A stretch of 64,000 nt of DNA from NCBI RefSeq assembly GCF_023509525.1, contig NZ_JAKNCJ010000005.1:111560-175559 (forward strand), written 5' to 3'. The position numbers and the translations under genes were made by a program. This DNA comes from Brachybacterium equifaecis. Its GTDB lineage: Bacteria; Actinomycetota; Actinomycetes; Actinomycetales; Dermabacteraceae. The notes under the pieces are model-generated. The model worked only from the letters and a program-made list of their open reading frames with translations. It was not told the origin of the DNA and ran no database searches. Positions 25,260-33,269 of this stretch are shown piece after piece (the stretch's first letter is position 1; the number at the start of each line of letters is the position of its first letter).

Positions 25260-26473
25260 CAGCTCTCCTCAGAGGGAAGGATCGGAGTGCGGCTGCTCCA
25301 GGCGGCGGCGTCGATGCCCCGCAGGTCGCAGAACTCGCGCAGTCGGCCGCGGATCAGCAGGTCGGTGGTGGTGAGCTCGGCGGCCGTGGCCGCTCCGAGC
25401 AGGGCGGCGAGGTCGCGGGTGTGCTCCTGCCAGGTGCGGATCAGCGCGATCAGCCGCTCCTCCCCGCCGTCGACCACGGCCTTCAGGAAGGAGCCCGCCA
25501 CGCCCACGCTCCGCGCTCCGAGAGCGAGGGCCTTCAGCACGTCCAGGGGGTTGCGGACCCCGCCGGAGGCGAACAGGGTGAGTCCGTCTCCGACGCGCAC
25601 CCAGCCGTCGGGCCGCACGCTCTCCAGCAGCGCGGCGGGAGCGGACTGCCCGAAGCCCGTGAGGTAGGAGTAGTCCCCGCCGGGGCGGCGGTCGTTCTCG
25701 ATCGCGAGGAAGTCGGTGCCGCCGCGGCCGGAGACGTCGGCCCACGTGACGCCGATGCCGGCGAGCTGCGCGAGCGTGCGGCGGGACAGGCCGAAGCCGA
25801 CCTCCTTCACCAGCACGGGCACGGCGGAGGACTCGACGATGGCCTCCACATCCCGCAGCCAGTCGGAGAGCTCCGGGGAGCCCTCGGGCATGGCGATCTC
25901 CTGCACCGCGTTGACGTGCACCTGGAGGGCGTCGGCCTCGAGCAGGTCGACGGCGCGGCGCGCGTCCTCGGCGGAGCGGCCGACGCCCAGGTTCGCCATG
26001 ACGATGCCGTCCGGGTTCTCGCGGCGGATGACGCGGAAGTGATCGGCGGTGCTCGGGTCGTCGAGCGCGATGGAGACCGATCCGCACCCCATCGCCAGCC
26101 CGGTCTCGCGGGCGGCGATGGCGAGCGCCCGGTTGATGCGCCCGGTGCTCTCGGTGCCCCCGGTCATGCCGTTGATGTAGAAGGGCGAGGCGACGGTGCG
26201 CCCGAACATCTCGACGGAGAGGTCCACGCGCGCGGGGGTGACCCCGGCCAGGGCGTGGTGGACGAACTCGAGATCGTCGAACTCCGTGGTGCGCTGGGCG
26301 TTCCACTGCGCGGCGGCGAGGCGGACGTGGTCCTCCTTGCGCTCGCTGCGGCCGGCGGCGTCGCGCACGAGCGCGTCTCGGGCGGCGTCGGCGGCGCGGG
26401 CGTCCTCGGGGGCTCGCGCGTCATCGGGGGCTCGCGCGTCATCGACGCGAGCATCGTCTGCGCTGCGGCTCAT
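25259..26473 (-). CDS. fni: Type 2 isopentenyl-diphosphate delta-isomerase
   Basis: A 404-residue FMN-dependent isomerase that interconverts IPP and DMAPP. The barrel shows SERKEDHVRLA near residue 42, FYINGMTGGTESTG, MGCGSVSIAL, LQVHVNAVQE, VPVLVKEVGFG, DVSGRGGTDF and GGVRNPLDVLKAL. The first 35 residues are an unusual Asp/Ala/Arg-rich repeat encoded by near-identical 18-base units. ATG overlaps the mvaK2 stop by four bases. Unlike type 1 (Idi), this form needs reduced FMN. Confidence 0.94.
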   Translation of the reverse strand: MSRSADDARVDDARAPDDARAPEDARAADAARDALVRDAAGRSERKEDHVRLAAAQWNAQRTTEFDDLEFVHHALAGVTPARVDLSVEMFGRTVASPFYINGMTGGTESTGRINRALAIAARETGLAMGCGSVSIALDDPSTADHFRVIRRENPDGIVMANLGVGRSAEDARRAVDLLEADALQVHVNAVQEIAMPEGSPELSDWLRDVEAIVESSAVPVLVKEVGFGLSRRTLAQLAGIGVTWADVSGRGGTDFLAIENDRRPGGDYSYLTGFGQSAPAALLESVRPDGWVRVGDGLTLFASGGVRNPLDVLKALALGARSVGVAGSFLKAVVDGGEERLIALIRTWQEHTRDLAALLGAATAAELTTTDLLIRGRLREFCDLRGIDAAAWSSRTPILPSEES

Positions 26474-27552
26474 GCGGGTGCTCCTTCGGTCTCGGAAGGG
26501 TTCACGTGCAGGTCCAGGGGCAGGATGCCGACCTCGCGCCAGCGGGAGAGGATCTCCTGCGCGTCGGCCCCGTCGGGAAGGGCGACGATGCCGCAGTCTC
26601 CTCCCCCGGCGCCCGAGGGCTTGCCCGCGGCGCCCGCTGCCTCGGCGAGGTCGCACAGGGCGCCGAGCTGCGCGGTCTCGATGGTGCTGCCGCGCAGAGC
26701 GCCGAGTCCCTGCAGGAGGCGCCGGCACCGGCGCAGCACGGCGAGCACCGCAGAGGGGTCGGTGCCCCACGCGGCCACGAGCTCTTCGACCGCCTCGCGG
26801 GAGTCCTCGAGGAAGCGCGCGTACTGCGCGCTCACCTCGGCCTCGGGGCGGCTCACCCGATCGACGAGGCGCTCGGTCGAAGCGGGGGTCCCCGTCCAGC
26901 CCACGAGCATCGTGATCCCCGCAGGCTCCCCCAGTGGCGCGATCCGGCAGATCCCCCACTCGGGCGCGTCCAGCACCTCGGCCAGGGAGCCGCCCTCCAG
27001 GAGGGCGAGCAGCGCGCTGCGATCGGGGGCGGTGTAGCAGATCCATCCGCCGTACGTGCTCGCGGCGAGGTCCCCGCCGGAGGCCTTCGGGGACACGGAG
27101 ATGGTGGCGAGCAGCGCGAGCTGGAAGCGCTGCCAGGTGCTCAACTCGAGACCGTGGAAGCGGTTCAGCGCATCGATGATCGCGACGGTGACCGCGCCCG
27201 AGGATCCCAGGCCGAACTTGAGACCGCTGGGATCATCGAGCTCGGAGGAGATGCGCAGGTCGAAGTAGCGCGGGGCGAGGCCCCGCTCGGCGCGCAGCTT
27301 GTCCATGATCGCGATGGCGGCGGTGACGTAGTCGAAGGGACTGTGGTCCACGACGATGCTCTCGCCCTCGCGCACCCAGGTGAGCGGCCCGCGCCCATAG
27401 CGGGAGGAGTGCACCATGCCGCGGCCCTCGGCCTCGGTGAGCTCGACCGTGAGGAAGCGGTCCACGGCCATCAGCACGGCGGGGTGGCCGGGTTCGACGA
27501 CCGCGTACTCGCCGGCGATGTAGAGCTTCCCGGGCGCGCGCGTGGTGATCAT
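26470..27552 (-). CDS. mvaK2: Phosphomevalonate kinase
   Basis: A 360-residue GHMP kinase that phosphorylates mevalonate 5-phosphate. N-terminal APGKLYIAGEYAVVEPGHPA, the ATP loop GLKFGLGSSGAVTVAII near residue 118, and the C-terminal PSGAGGGDCGIVAL motif are in the PMK order. Length matches bacterial PMK. Four-base ATGA overlaps on both sides show translational coupling. Confidence 0.93.
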   Translation of the reverse strand: MITTRAPGKLYIAGEYAVVEPGHPAVLMAVDRFLTVELTEAEGRGMVHSSRYGRGPLTWVREGESIVVDHSPFDYVTAAIAIMDKLRAERGLAPRYFDLRISSELDDPSGLKFGLGSSGAVTVAIIDALNRFHGLELSTWQRFQLALLATISVSPKASGGDLAASTYGGWICYTAPDRSALLALLEGGSLAEVLDAPEWGICRIAPLGEPAGITMLVGWTGTPASTERLVDRVSRPEAEVSAQYARFLEDSREAVEELVAAWGTDPSAVLAVLRRCRRLLQGLGALRGSTIETAQLGALCDLAEAAGAAGKPSGAGGGDCGIVALPDGADAQEILSRWREVGILPLDLHVNPSETEGAPA

Positions 27553-28541
27553 GCGCCCTGCTCGTCGAGCAGGCGGGCACCTGGACCGGGACCGACCACG
27601 CGCACCTCGCCGAGGCCCTCGACGGCCGCCGCCACCTGATCGGCGTGCTCGGGGGTTGTCAGCAGGCACACATTGGGGCCGGCGTCGGCCGTTCCGTAGA
27701 CCGGCACGCCCTGCTCGCGCAGGCGCACGGCGACATCGAACACCGCGACGCTCCCGGGGGCGAGGTAGCGCACGGGAGGCTCCGTGGAGGAGATCACCGC
27801 ATGCATCCGCAGCGCGTGGGACTCGGTGATCTCGCCGATACGGGTGGCGTCCCCGGCGGCGCAGGCGCGGGTCATCTCCTCGAGGCTGGCCTCGGTGGAG
27901 CCGATCCACGCCTCGTAGAACGGAGAGGTCTGCGCGGTCAGGCGCATGGCCTCGCGGCTGGAGACGGCCTTCTCGCGGGCATCGACGGTCACGATCACCA
28001 GGCGCAGGTCCGGGGCCTCGATCTCCTCGGCGAAGGAGGACTCGTCATCGGTCCCGGCATGCCAGACCGCGTACCGGTCGATGATCGAGCGGGAGGCGGA
28101 GCCGGAGCCCCGGCGAGCGAGTCGGGAGAGCGCGCGCTCATCGAGCTCCAACCCGTACGCGGTGGAGGCGGCGAGGGCGAGCGCGGCGAAGCCGGAGGCC
28201 GACGAGGCGAGCCCCGCACCCGTCGGCGCCTCGTTCACCGAGGTCACGGCGGCGCGGCGCTCGGACCCGGCAAGCGCGCGCACGTGGTCGAGGAATGCGA
28301 CGGTGCGCTCGAGGGGCTTGCCGGAGGCGGGCGCGTCGTTGAGGATGAAGGAGTCGGTGGCCGCACCTTCCTCCAGCAGCTCGACCGTGGTGGTGGTCGC
28401 GAAGGCGTCGAGGGTCATCGACATGCTGCCGGCGACCGGGAGGATCAGCTCATCATCGCGCTTGCCCCAGTACTTCACGAGCGCGATGTTCGGGTGCGCG
28501 ACGGCGGTGGCGGCGGGGCGGGATGTCTTCTCGGTGCTCAT
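27549..28541 (-). CDS. mvaD: Diphosphomevalonate decarboxylase
   Basis: A 330-residue GHMP-fold enzyme that decarboxylates mevalonate diphosphate to IPP using ATP. Markers are HPNIALVKYWGKRDDELILP near residue 16, NEAPTGAGLASSASGFAAL near 103 and a late YGTADAGPNVCLLT block. The Asp of that block is the catalytic base in the family. Overlaps mvaK1 and mvaK2 by four bases each. Confidence 0.95.
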   Translation of the reverse strand: MSTEKTSRPAATAVAHPNIALVKYWGKRDDELILPVAGSMSMTLDAFATTTTVELLEEGAATDSFILNDAPASGKPLERTVAFLDHVRALAGSERRAAVTSVNEAPTGAGLASSASGFAALALAASTAYGLELDERALSRLARRGSGSASRSIIDRYAVWHAGTDDESSFAEEIEAPDLRLVIVTVDAREKAVSSREAMRLTAQTSPFYEAWIGSTEASLEEMTRACAAGDATRIGEITESHALRMHAVISSTEPPVRYLAPGSVAVFDVAVRLREQGVPVYGTADAGPNVCLLTTPEHADQVAAAVEGLGEVRVVGPGPGARLLDEQGA

Positions 28542-29521
28542 GCTGTCTCCACTGTGGTCTGCCAGGTGCGGGCGGCGCCGGCGGACTCCAGCGCATCGGC
28601 GAGGGCGGGGGCGTGCTCTGCGGAACGGGCCAGAGCGATCACGCAGCCGCCCCGACCGCCGCCGGTGAGCTTGGCGCCGAGGGCTCCTGCGCTCTCGGCG
28701 GCAGCGACGAGCCTCTCCAACGATGGATCGGAGACCTCGAGCTCGGTGAGCAGGCGGTGCGCCTCGAACATCGCGGCTCCGAGATCGGACGCCGCGCCGC
28801 CAGCCAGGAAGCCGAGCGAGTCCTCGGACAGCGCGGCGAGGCGCGTGATGAGGCCGTCCACGCGCACCGGGAAGGCCTCGCGCAGCTCACGCACCGCGCC
28901 GACGGCCACGGAGGTCGATCCGGCGTGGCCGCTGTCGGCGAGGACGAAGGTGAAGGGAGCGCCGACGCGGATCGCGGTGGCGGCGCCGCCCTGGAAGCGG
29001 ATCGGGGCGTCGGAGGCGACGGCTCTGCCGTCGAGACCGCTGGAGCGGCCGTGGGCGATGTGCTCGGCCTGCATGATGACGTCGTGCACCGCCTCGGCGC
29101 TGAGCTCGGTGCGGGTGAGCGCGGCGACAGCGCGCGCGACGGCGGCGGCGACGGCGGCGCTGGAGCCGAGGCCGCGCTCGTACGGGATAGTGCTGCGCAG
29201 GCGCAGGTGCAGGCCCAGATCCGGCCTGTCCGAGAGGGCGAGCGCGGCGCGGGCGGCGGTGCTCAGCGGGAGGATCCGCTGAGGAGCGTCGGCCGCGTCT
29301 CCGCTGTAGAGCTCGCTGTCGAGCACCAGCCGGCCCTCGGGAAGCGGGCTGACCTCGGCGGTCGCCGTGAGGGCGTGCAATGGGATCGCGACGGCGGGCG
29401 CCCCGTACACGGCGGCGTGCTCCCCGAACAGGATCGCCTTGGCATGCGCGGTGCCGGCAGCGGGAACGTCCTCGCCCAGGCTCCGGGGTGCGCGATGTTG
29501 CGACGGGCTGAGCGAGGTCAT
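28538..29521 (-). CDS. mvk: Mevalonate kinase
   Basis: A 327-residue GHMP kinase that phosphorylates mevalonate. GTAHAKAILFGEHAAVYGAPA lies near residue 20, PYERGLGSSAAVAAAV near 110 and GAKLTGGGRGGCVIAL near 290. It is the first gene of the mevalonate operon on this strand; the 89-base gap to the reductase gene upstream of it must carry the promoter. No clear -10/-35 pair could be named. Confidence 0.94.
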   Translation of the reverse strand: MTSLSPSQHRAPRSLGEDVPAAGTAHAKAILFGEHAAVYGAPAVAIPLHALTATAEVSPLPEGRLVLDSELYSGDAADAPQRILPLSTAARAALALSDRPDLGLHLRLRSTIPYERGLGSSAAVAAAVARAVAALTRTELSAEAVHDVIMQAEHIAHGRSSGLDGRAVASDAPIRFQGGAATAIRVGAPFTFVLADSGHAGSTSVAVGAVRELREAFPVRVDGLITRLAALSEDSLGFLAGGAASDLGAAMFEAHRLLTELEVSDPSLERLVAAAESAGALGAKLTGGGRGGCVIALARSAEHAPALADALESAGAARTWQTTVETA

Positions 29522-29593
29522 GGATCAATCCTGGCACGCACCGCGCGCCACTCTGCCAATCTCCTGAGCGGAGGTTGCGAAGGTTGTGTGAAC

Positions 29594-29609
29594 ACCTCTG
29601 CGAAGAGGT
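29594..29609 (-). terminator. Short hairpin before the end of the reductase gene
   Basis: ACCTCT and AGAGGT flank a GCGA tetraloop. It directly follows the stop of the minus-strand reductase gene and precedes the mvk promoter region. Stability is modest. Confidence 0.35.
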
Positions 29610-29610
29610 C

Positions 29611-30507
29611 TCACATGCGCGACCAGCCCGGGGTGGAGGGGCCGGTGAGGGGGCGCCAGCCCGTCTCGGACATGAACCGCACGGAGGAGACCCGCAGGGA
29701 GCGTCGCTGCACGTCCAGGCGCGTGCCGACGACCGCCTGCGCGAGCTCGGTGTAGAACTTCGCGGGCTTGCCCGCCCCGGCTTCGGCGGCGAGATCCTTC
29801 GCCCAGCGGCTGCGCGTGATGGGCTCCCCGCCGACGTTGTAGAACCCGCTGCGGGCGCGCAGGGCGGAGACGAACGCCTGGCCGGCGTCGCGGTGGTGCA
29901 GGAGCGTCACGTAGTTCTCCGGCTTGCCCAGCAGGATCGGATCGCCCTCGCGCACGGCCTTCAGGGCGTGGGTGGTCTGGGGGTCACGACCGAAGAGCTG
30001 GCCCAGGCGCAGGATCACGGCGGTGCGGCCGGAGGTCGCGAAATCGACCGCGGCGCGCATCTCCTTCACCCGCGGCTTGAACGCCTGGTTGCGCACCGAG
30101 AGCGGCTCGTCCTCGCCGATCCACTCGGAGCCGTTGTCGGGGTACAGGAAGATCGTGGACTCCTGGATGAGCCGCCCGGCCCCGGCCTCCGCGGCCGCCT
30201 TGGCGATCGCGACGGAGGCCTCCAGGTGGAGGCGATCGTCCTCCCTCCAGGAGAGGGGGCGCATCGCGGCCATGCCGATCGGCACGTGCGCCAGAGTGTT
30301 CACCACGACGTCGTGGCCGCGGAAGGTGCGCGTGAGCTCCTTCTGGTCGAAGACGTCGGCGACCACGGCGCGCGCGCCGCGGCCCTCGATCACCGGGATC
30401 CCCCGCTCGCGCCGCGTCACGCCCGTCACCTCATGCCCGGCGGCGATGAGGGCGGCGACGGCCTCCTGGCCGAGGACTCCCGTCGCACCTGTCACAGCGA
30501 TCTTCAC
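29611..30507 (-). CDS. NAD(P)-binding epimerase/reductase (extended SDR-like)
   Basis: A 298-residue protein with an N-terminal Rossmann motif VKIAVTGATGVLGQEAV and a strand VVADVFDQKEL. No complete YxxxK catalytic pair is obvious: the position reads PRVKEMRAAV. It is therefore an atypical SDR, perhaps a quinone- or NAD-sensing protein. GTG 30507 with GGGAG seven bases upstream is preferred to an upstream ATG lacking a site. Monocistronic between mvk and the GH3 gene. Substrate unknown. Confidence 0.7.
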   Translation of the reverse strand: MKIAVTGATGVLGQEAVAALIAAGHEVTGVTRRERGIPVIEGRGARAVVADVFDQKELTRTFRGHDVVVNTLAHVPIGMAAMRPLSWREDDRLHLEASVAIAKAAAEAGAGRLIQESTIFLYPDNGSEWIGEDEPLSVRNQAFKPRVKEMRAAVDFATSGRTAVILRLGQLFGRDPQTTHALKAVREGDPILLGKPENYVTLLHHRDAGQAFVSALRARSGFYNVGGEPITRSRWAKDLAAEAGAGKPAKFYTELAQAVVGTRLDVQRRSLRVSSVRFMSETGWRPLTGPSTPGWSRM

Positions 30508-30629
30508 GGCCGACTCCCTTCGATCCCGATGCCGGAGCGCACCGCGCACCACACTGCGCCGAGTCTAGGCGATTCCCCAGATCAGGCGCCCGTGTCGCCC
30601 TCGTTCTCGGACTGGCACGACGCTCGCGC

Positions 30630-33119
30630 TCAGACCTTCGCCTGAGGATGCCGTTCGCGGTCCGCGATGCGAGCCTCGAGGAGGAACTCGAGCACCCGTC
30701 GGGCACAGGCCTGCATCTCTGCGAGGGTGATGCCGCCAGGCTCCCCCCATGACTCCACGACCGAATCCTCGCGATCGGTTCCCCAGTGCTCGCGACCACC
30801 AGGCATGAGCACATCGACTCCGGCGCGCACCCGATAGGCGCTGTCGCGCAGTGCCGGGAAGTCAGGGTCCGGAGCCATCTGCATCCACCAATCCGTCACG
30901 ACGAGGCCCTCGTAGCCCCATTGCCCTCGCAGGATCGTGGTGACGAGGTCGTAGTGGTAATGGCCCCAGACGCCGTTGATGCGGTTGTAGCTCGTCATGA
31001 TGGTGCGCGGGGCGGCCTCGCGCACCACCTGCTCGAAGCCCCGCAGATAGATCTCCCGCAGGGCGCGCTCTGACACGCGGGAGTCGGCGTAGGTGCGGTT
31101 GGTCTCCTGGTTGTTGGCCGCGAAGTGCTTGGGGCATGCCGAGACGCCCTGCGACTGCACGCCGCGCACGACTGCCACGGCCATCGATCCCGTGAGCAGA
31201 GGATCTTCGGAAAAGTATTCGAAGTTCCGACCGCACAGAGGGTCGCGGTGGATATTCATTCCGGGGCTGAGGAGGATGTCGGACCCCTTGCGGATCATCT
31301 CCTGCGCGTGCAGGGCGGCCATAGACTCGACCCCCTCAGGATCCCATGTGCTGGCGAGCGACGTGCCGCAGGGCAGGAGCGAGGCGTAGGCCGCCAGCCT
31401 CAGCCCGGAAGGGCCGTCCGTCGTGATTGCTGCGGGTATGCCGCGATCACGGAGCTCCTCGGTCACTCCGCCGAGCGCCCCAGCGTTGCCGGCCGGGCCG
31501 AGAGGGGAGTCCATGATGATGTCCCCGTAGGTCAGCGCAGCGAGTTCGCGAGGGGCCAGGCTCGCCACGAAGTCCTCGAGACCCGACCGGCCTGCGACGA
31601 CATCGGTGAAGCTCGGCACTGATGCCGCTCCGCCGGCCCCGGCGCTGCCCGCCGATTCCGGCTCACGGGTGCCGTGCACCGGTTCGGGGAGCCGCTCGAC
31701 GATGCGTGCACGCAGCTCATGCGGTGCCAGCGGCACGGGCTCGTAGCTGAGGACTGGGGTCTCGCCGTCGACGGCTTCCGCGGCATCGCGGCGGATGACC
31801 ATGCGCTCGAACGGCGAGCGGGGGCCTGCAGCCGCCTCGAGCTGCTCGAGGACCACCAGATCCGGCACATGGACTGCCCCCGCGAGCTGCGCCGAGCGGA
31901 CGTCGGCGCCGACGTGGAAGCGATGCTCGCCTGCCTGCAGGACCCAGGCGCTGCGATGACCCGTCGCCCCCGAATCGTCGTACGAGGCGAGCGATCGCTG
32001 CGGGATGGGTATCTCGAGCTCCTGCACAGCGCCGGGCTCGAGCTCATCGGTGCGGGCGAATCCGACGAGCTGCCGGGAGGGCGTGCTGAGCGCGCCCGAG
32101 GGAGCCTCGAGATAGACCTGCACGACGTCCGATCCTCTGCGCGCCCCCGTATTGCGCACCCGCGCCTTGACGCGAACCTCCCCGCTGTCGCCCTCGACAC
32201 TCGCCACCTGCTCGAATGTCGTGTATCCCAGTCCGAAACCGAAGGGGAACAACACGTCCTGCGGGGCAAGGGTCTCGAACCAGCGATAGCCGACGTAGAT
32301 GTCCTCGACGTAGTCGTTTCCTTCCGGATCTCCTGAGTTGCGCGCGGAGGGGTTCGCCTCATAGGAGACGGCGATCGTGTCCGTGAGCCTCCCCCCGGGC
32401 TCGACGACACCGGTGAGGACGTCCGCAATCGCGCGGCCGCCCTCCATCCCGCCGAACCAGGCCAGCAGCAGTGCATCGACCTTGTAGTCCAGCAGCCAGG
32501 AGAAGTCGATGAGTCCACCGGTGTCGACGATCACCACCGTGCGCTCGAATGCGTCAGTGACCTGAGCGAGCAGGCGACGCTCGCTCGAGGTGAGGTAGAA
32601 CGAGCCCTCTTCGAGCACGTTCTCGCGGTCCTCTCCGGCCGCGCGGCCGAGCACGATCACCGCGATGCGGCTGCGCTCCGCTGCACGTCGGACCACCTCG
32701 TCCTCGATCTCCATCTCCGGATAGCTCATCGGCCACTGCCCCCAGATATCACCGGGCTCTGCCGGGTTCTGGGCGCACCAGGTCTCGTAGCGCTCAGCGA
32801 GACCCTCGTCGATCTGCACTCGGCCGCCTTCTCGCAGCGAGTCCACGAGCGTGGTGCAGTACGGCGGATTGACGTCTCCCCCCGAGCCGTAGCCCACGGC
32901 GAGCCAGTCCTTCTGCATCCTCCCGAAGAGAGCGACGCGCTCCCCCTCAGCGAGCGGAAGCGCACCTTCATTGCGCAGCAGAACGCTTCCGCGCGCGGCC
33001 AGGTGCCGAGCGTGCCGGACGAGGTCCGGATCGACCCAGCGGTCGCCGTCCAGGGCTCGAGTGGACGCCTGCGAGAGGAGAGGACCGGACTGAGGGGCGT
33101 AGGGGTCGGTGAGGGGCAT
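30630..33119 (-). CDS. Glycoside hydrolase family 3 enzyme with inverted domain order
   Basis: About 829 residues, no signal peptide, so probably cytoplasmic. Residues 1-250 carry the (alpha/beta)6 sandwich normally at the C-terminus (RIAVIVLGRAAGEDREN, GRLTDTIAVSY). A fibronectin-like segment follows (VRVKARVRNTGARRGSDVVQVYLEAP). The TIM barrel comes last (TTDGPSGLR, DILLSPGMNIHRDPLCGRNF, CPKHFAANNQETNR, VVTDWWMQ with the likely nucleophile Asp743). This permuted order is known in some GH3 beta-glucosidases. It is divergent from a sugar ABC importer, so it probably cleaves an imported beta-glycoside. ATG 33119 is chosen over an upstream in-frame ATG. Confidence 0.88.
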   Translation of the reverse strand: MPLTDPYAPQSGPLLSQASTRALDGDRWVDPDLVRHARHLAARGSVLLRNEGALPLAEGERVALFGRMQKDWLAVGYGSGGDVNPPYCTTLVDSLREGGRVQIDEGLAERYETWCAQNPAEPGDIWGQWPMSYPEMEIEDEVVRRAAERSRIAVIVLGRAAGEDRENVLEEGSFYLTSSERRLLAQVTDAFERTVVIVDTGGLIDFSWLLDYKVDALLLAWFGGMEGGRAIADVLTGVVEPGGRLTDTIAVSYEANPSARNSGDPEGNDYVEDIYVGYRWFETLAPQDVLFPFGFGLGYTTFEQVASVEGDSGEVRVKARVRNTGARRGSDVVQVYLEAPSGALSTPSRQLVGFARTDELEPGAVQELEIPIPQRSLASYDDSGATGHRSAWVLQAGEHRFHVGADVRSAQLAGAVHVPDLVVLEQLEAAAGPRSPFERMVIRRDAAEAVDGETPVLSYEPVPLAPHELRARIVERLPEPVHGTREPESAGSAGAGGAASVPSFTDVVAGRSGLEDFVASLAPRELAALTYGDIIMDSPLGPAGNAGALGGVTEELRDRGIPAAITTDGPSGLRLAAYASLLPCGTSLASTWDPEGVESMAALHAQEMIRKGSDILLSPGMNIHRDPLCGRNFEYFSEDPLLTGSMAVAVVRGVQSQGVSACPKHFAANNQETNRTYADSRVSERALREIYLRGFEQVVREAAPRTIMTSYNRINGVWGHYHYDLVTTILRGQWGYEGLVVTDWWMQMAPDPDFPALRDSAYRVRAGVDVLMPGGREHWGTDREDSVVESWGEPGGITLAEMQACARRVLEFLLEARIADRERHPQAKV

Positions 33120-33175
33120 GGAATCTCTTTCGCAAGGGAGAACAGAGCACAATGCGCTCCGTCCTCATTCCGGAG

Positions 33176-33206
33176 CTGACCGCGAGCTCCTTTTTGGCGG
33201 TATAGT
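33176..33206 (+). promoter_or_regulatory. Possible promoter of the sugar ABC operon
   Basis: A -10-like TATAGT at 33201-33206 has CTGACC, a weak -35 match, 19 bases upstream. It lies in the 150-base divergent region between the GH3 gene and the binding-protein gene, immediately upstream of a palindromic operator. Confidence 0.4.
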
Positions 33207-33220
33207 CTAGGTCACGCTCA

Positions 33221-33236
33221 CTGAGAGCGCTCTCAG
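33221..33236. promoter_or_regulatory. LacI-family operator
   Basis: CTGAGAGCGCTCTCAG is a perfect 16-base palindrome with the central CG step typical of LacI/GalR operators. It lies just downstream of the -10 box and 34 bases before the binding-protein start, so binding would block transcription of the ABC genes and perhaps the divergent GH3 gene. The regulator is probably the LacI protein at 36569. Confidence 0.7.
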
Positions 33237-33269
33237 AGCATAGCCGCTCACCCGGACAAAGGAGTTCCC

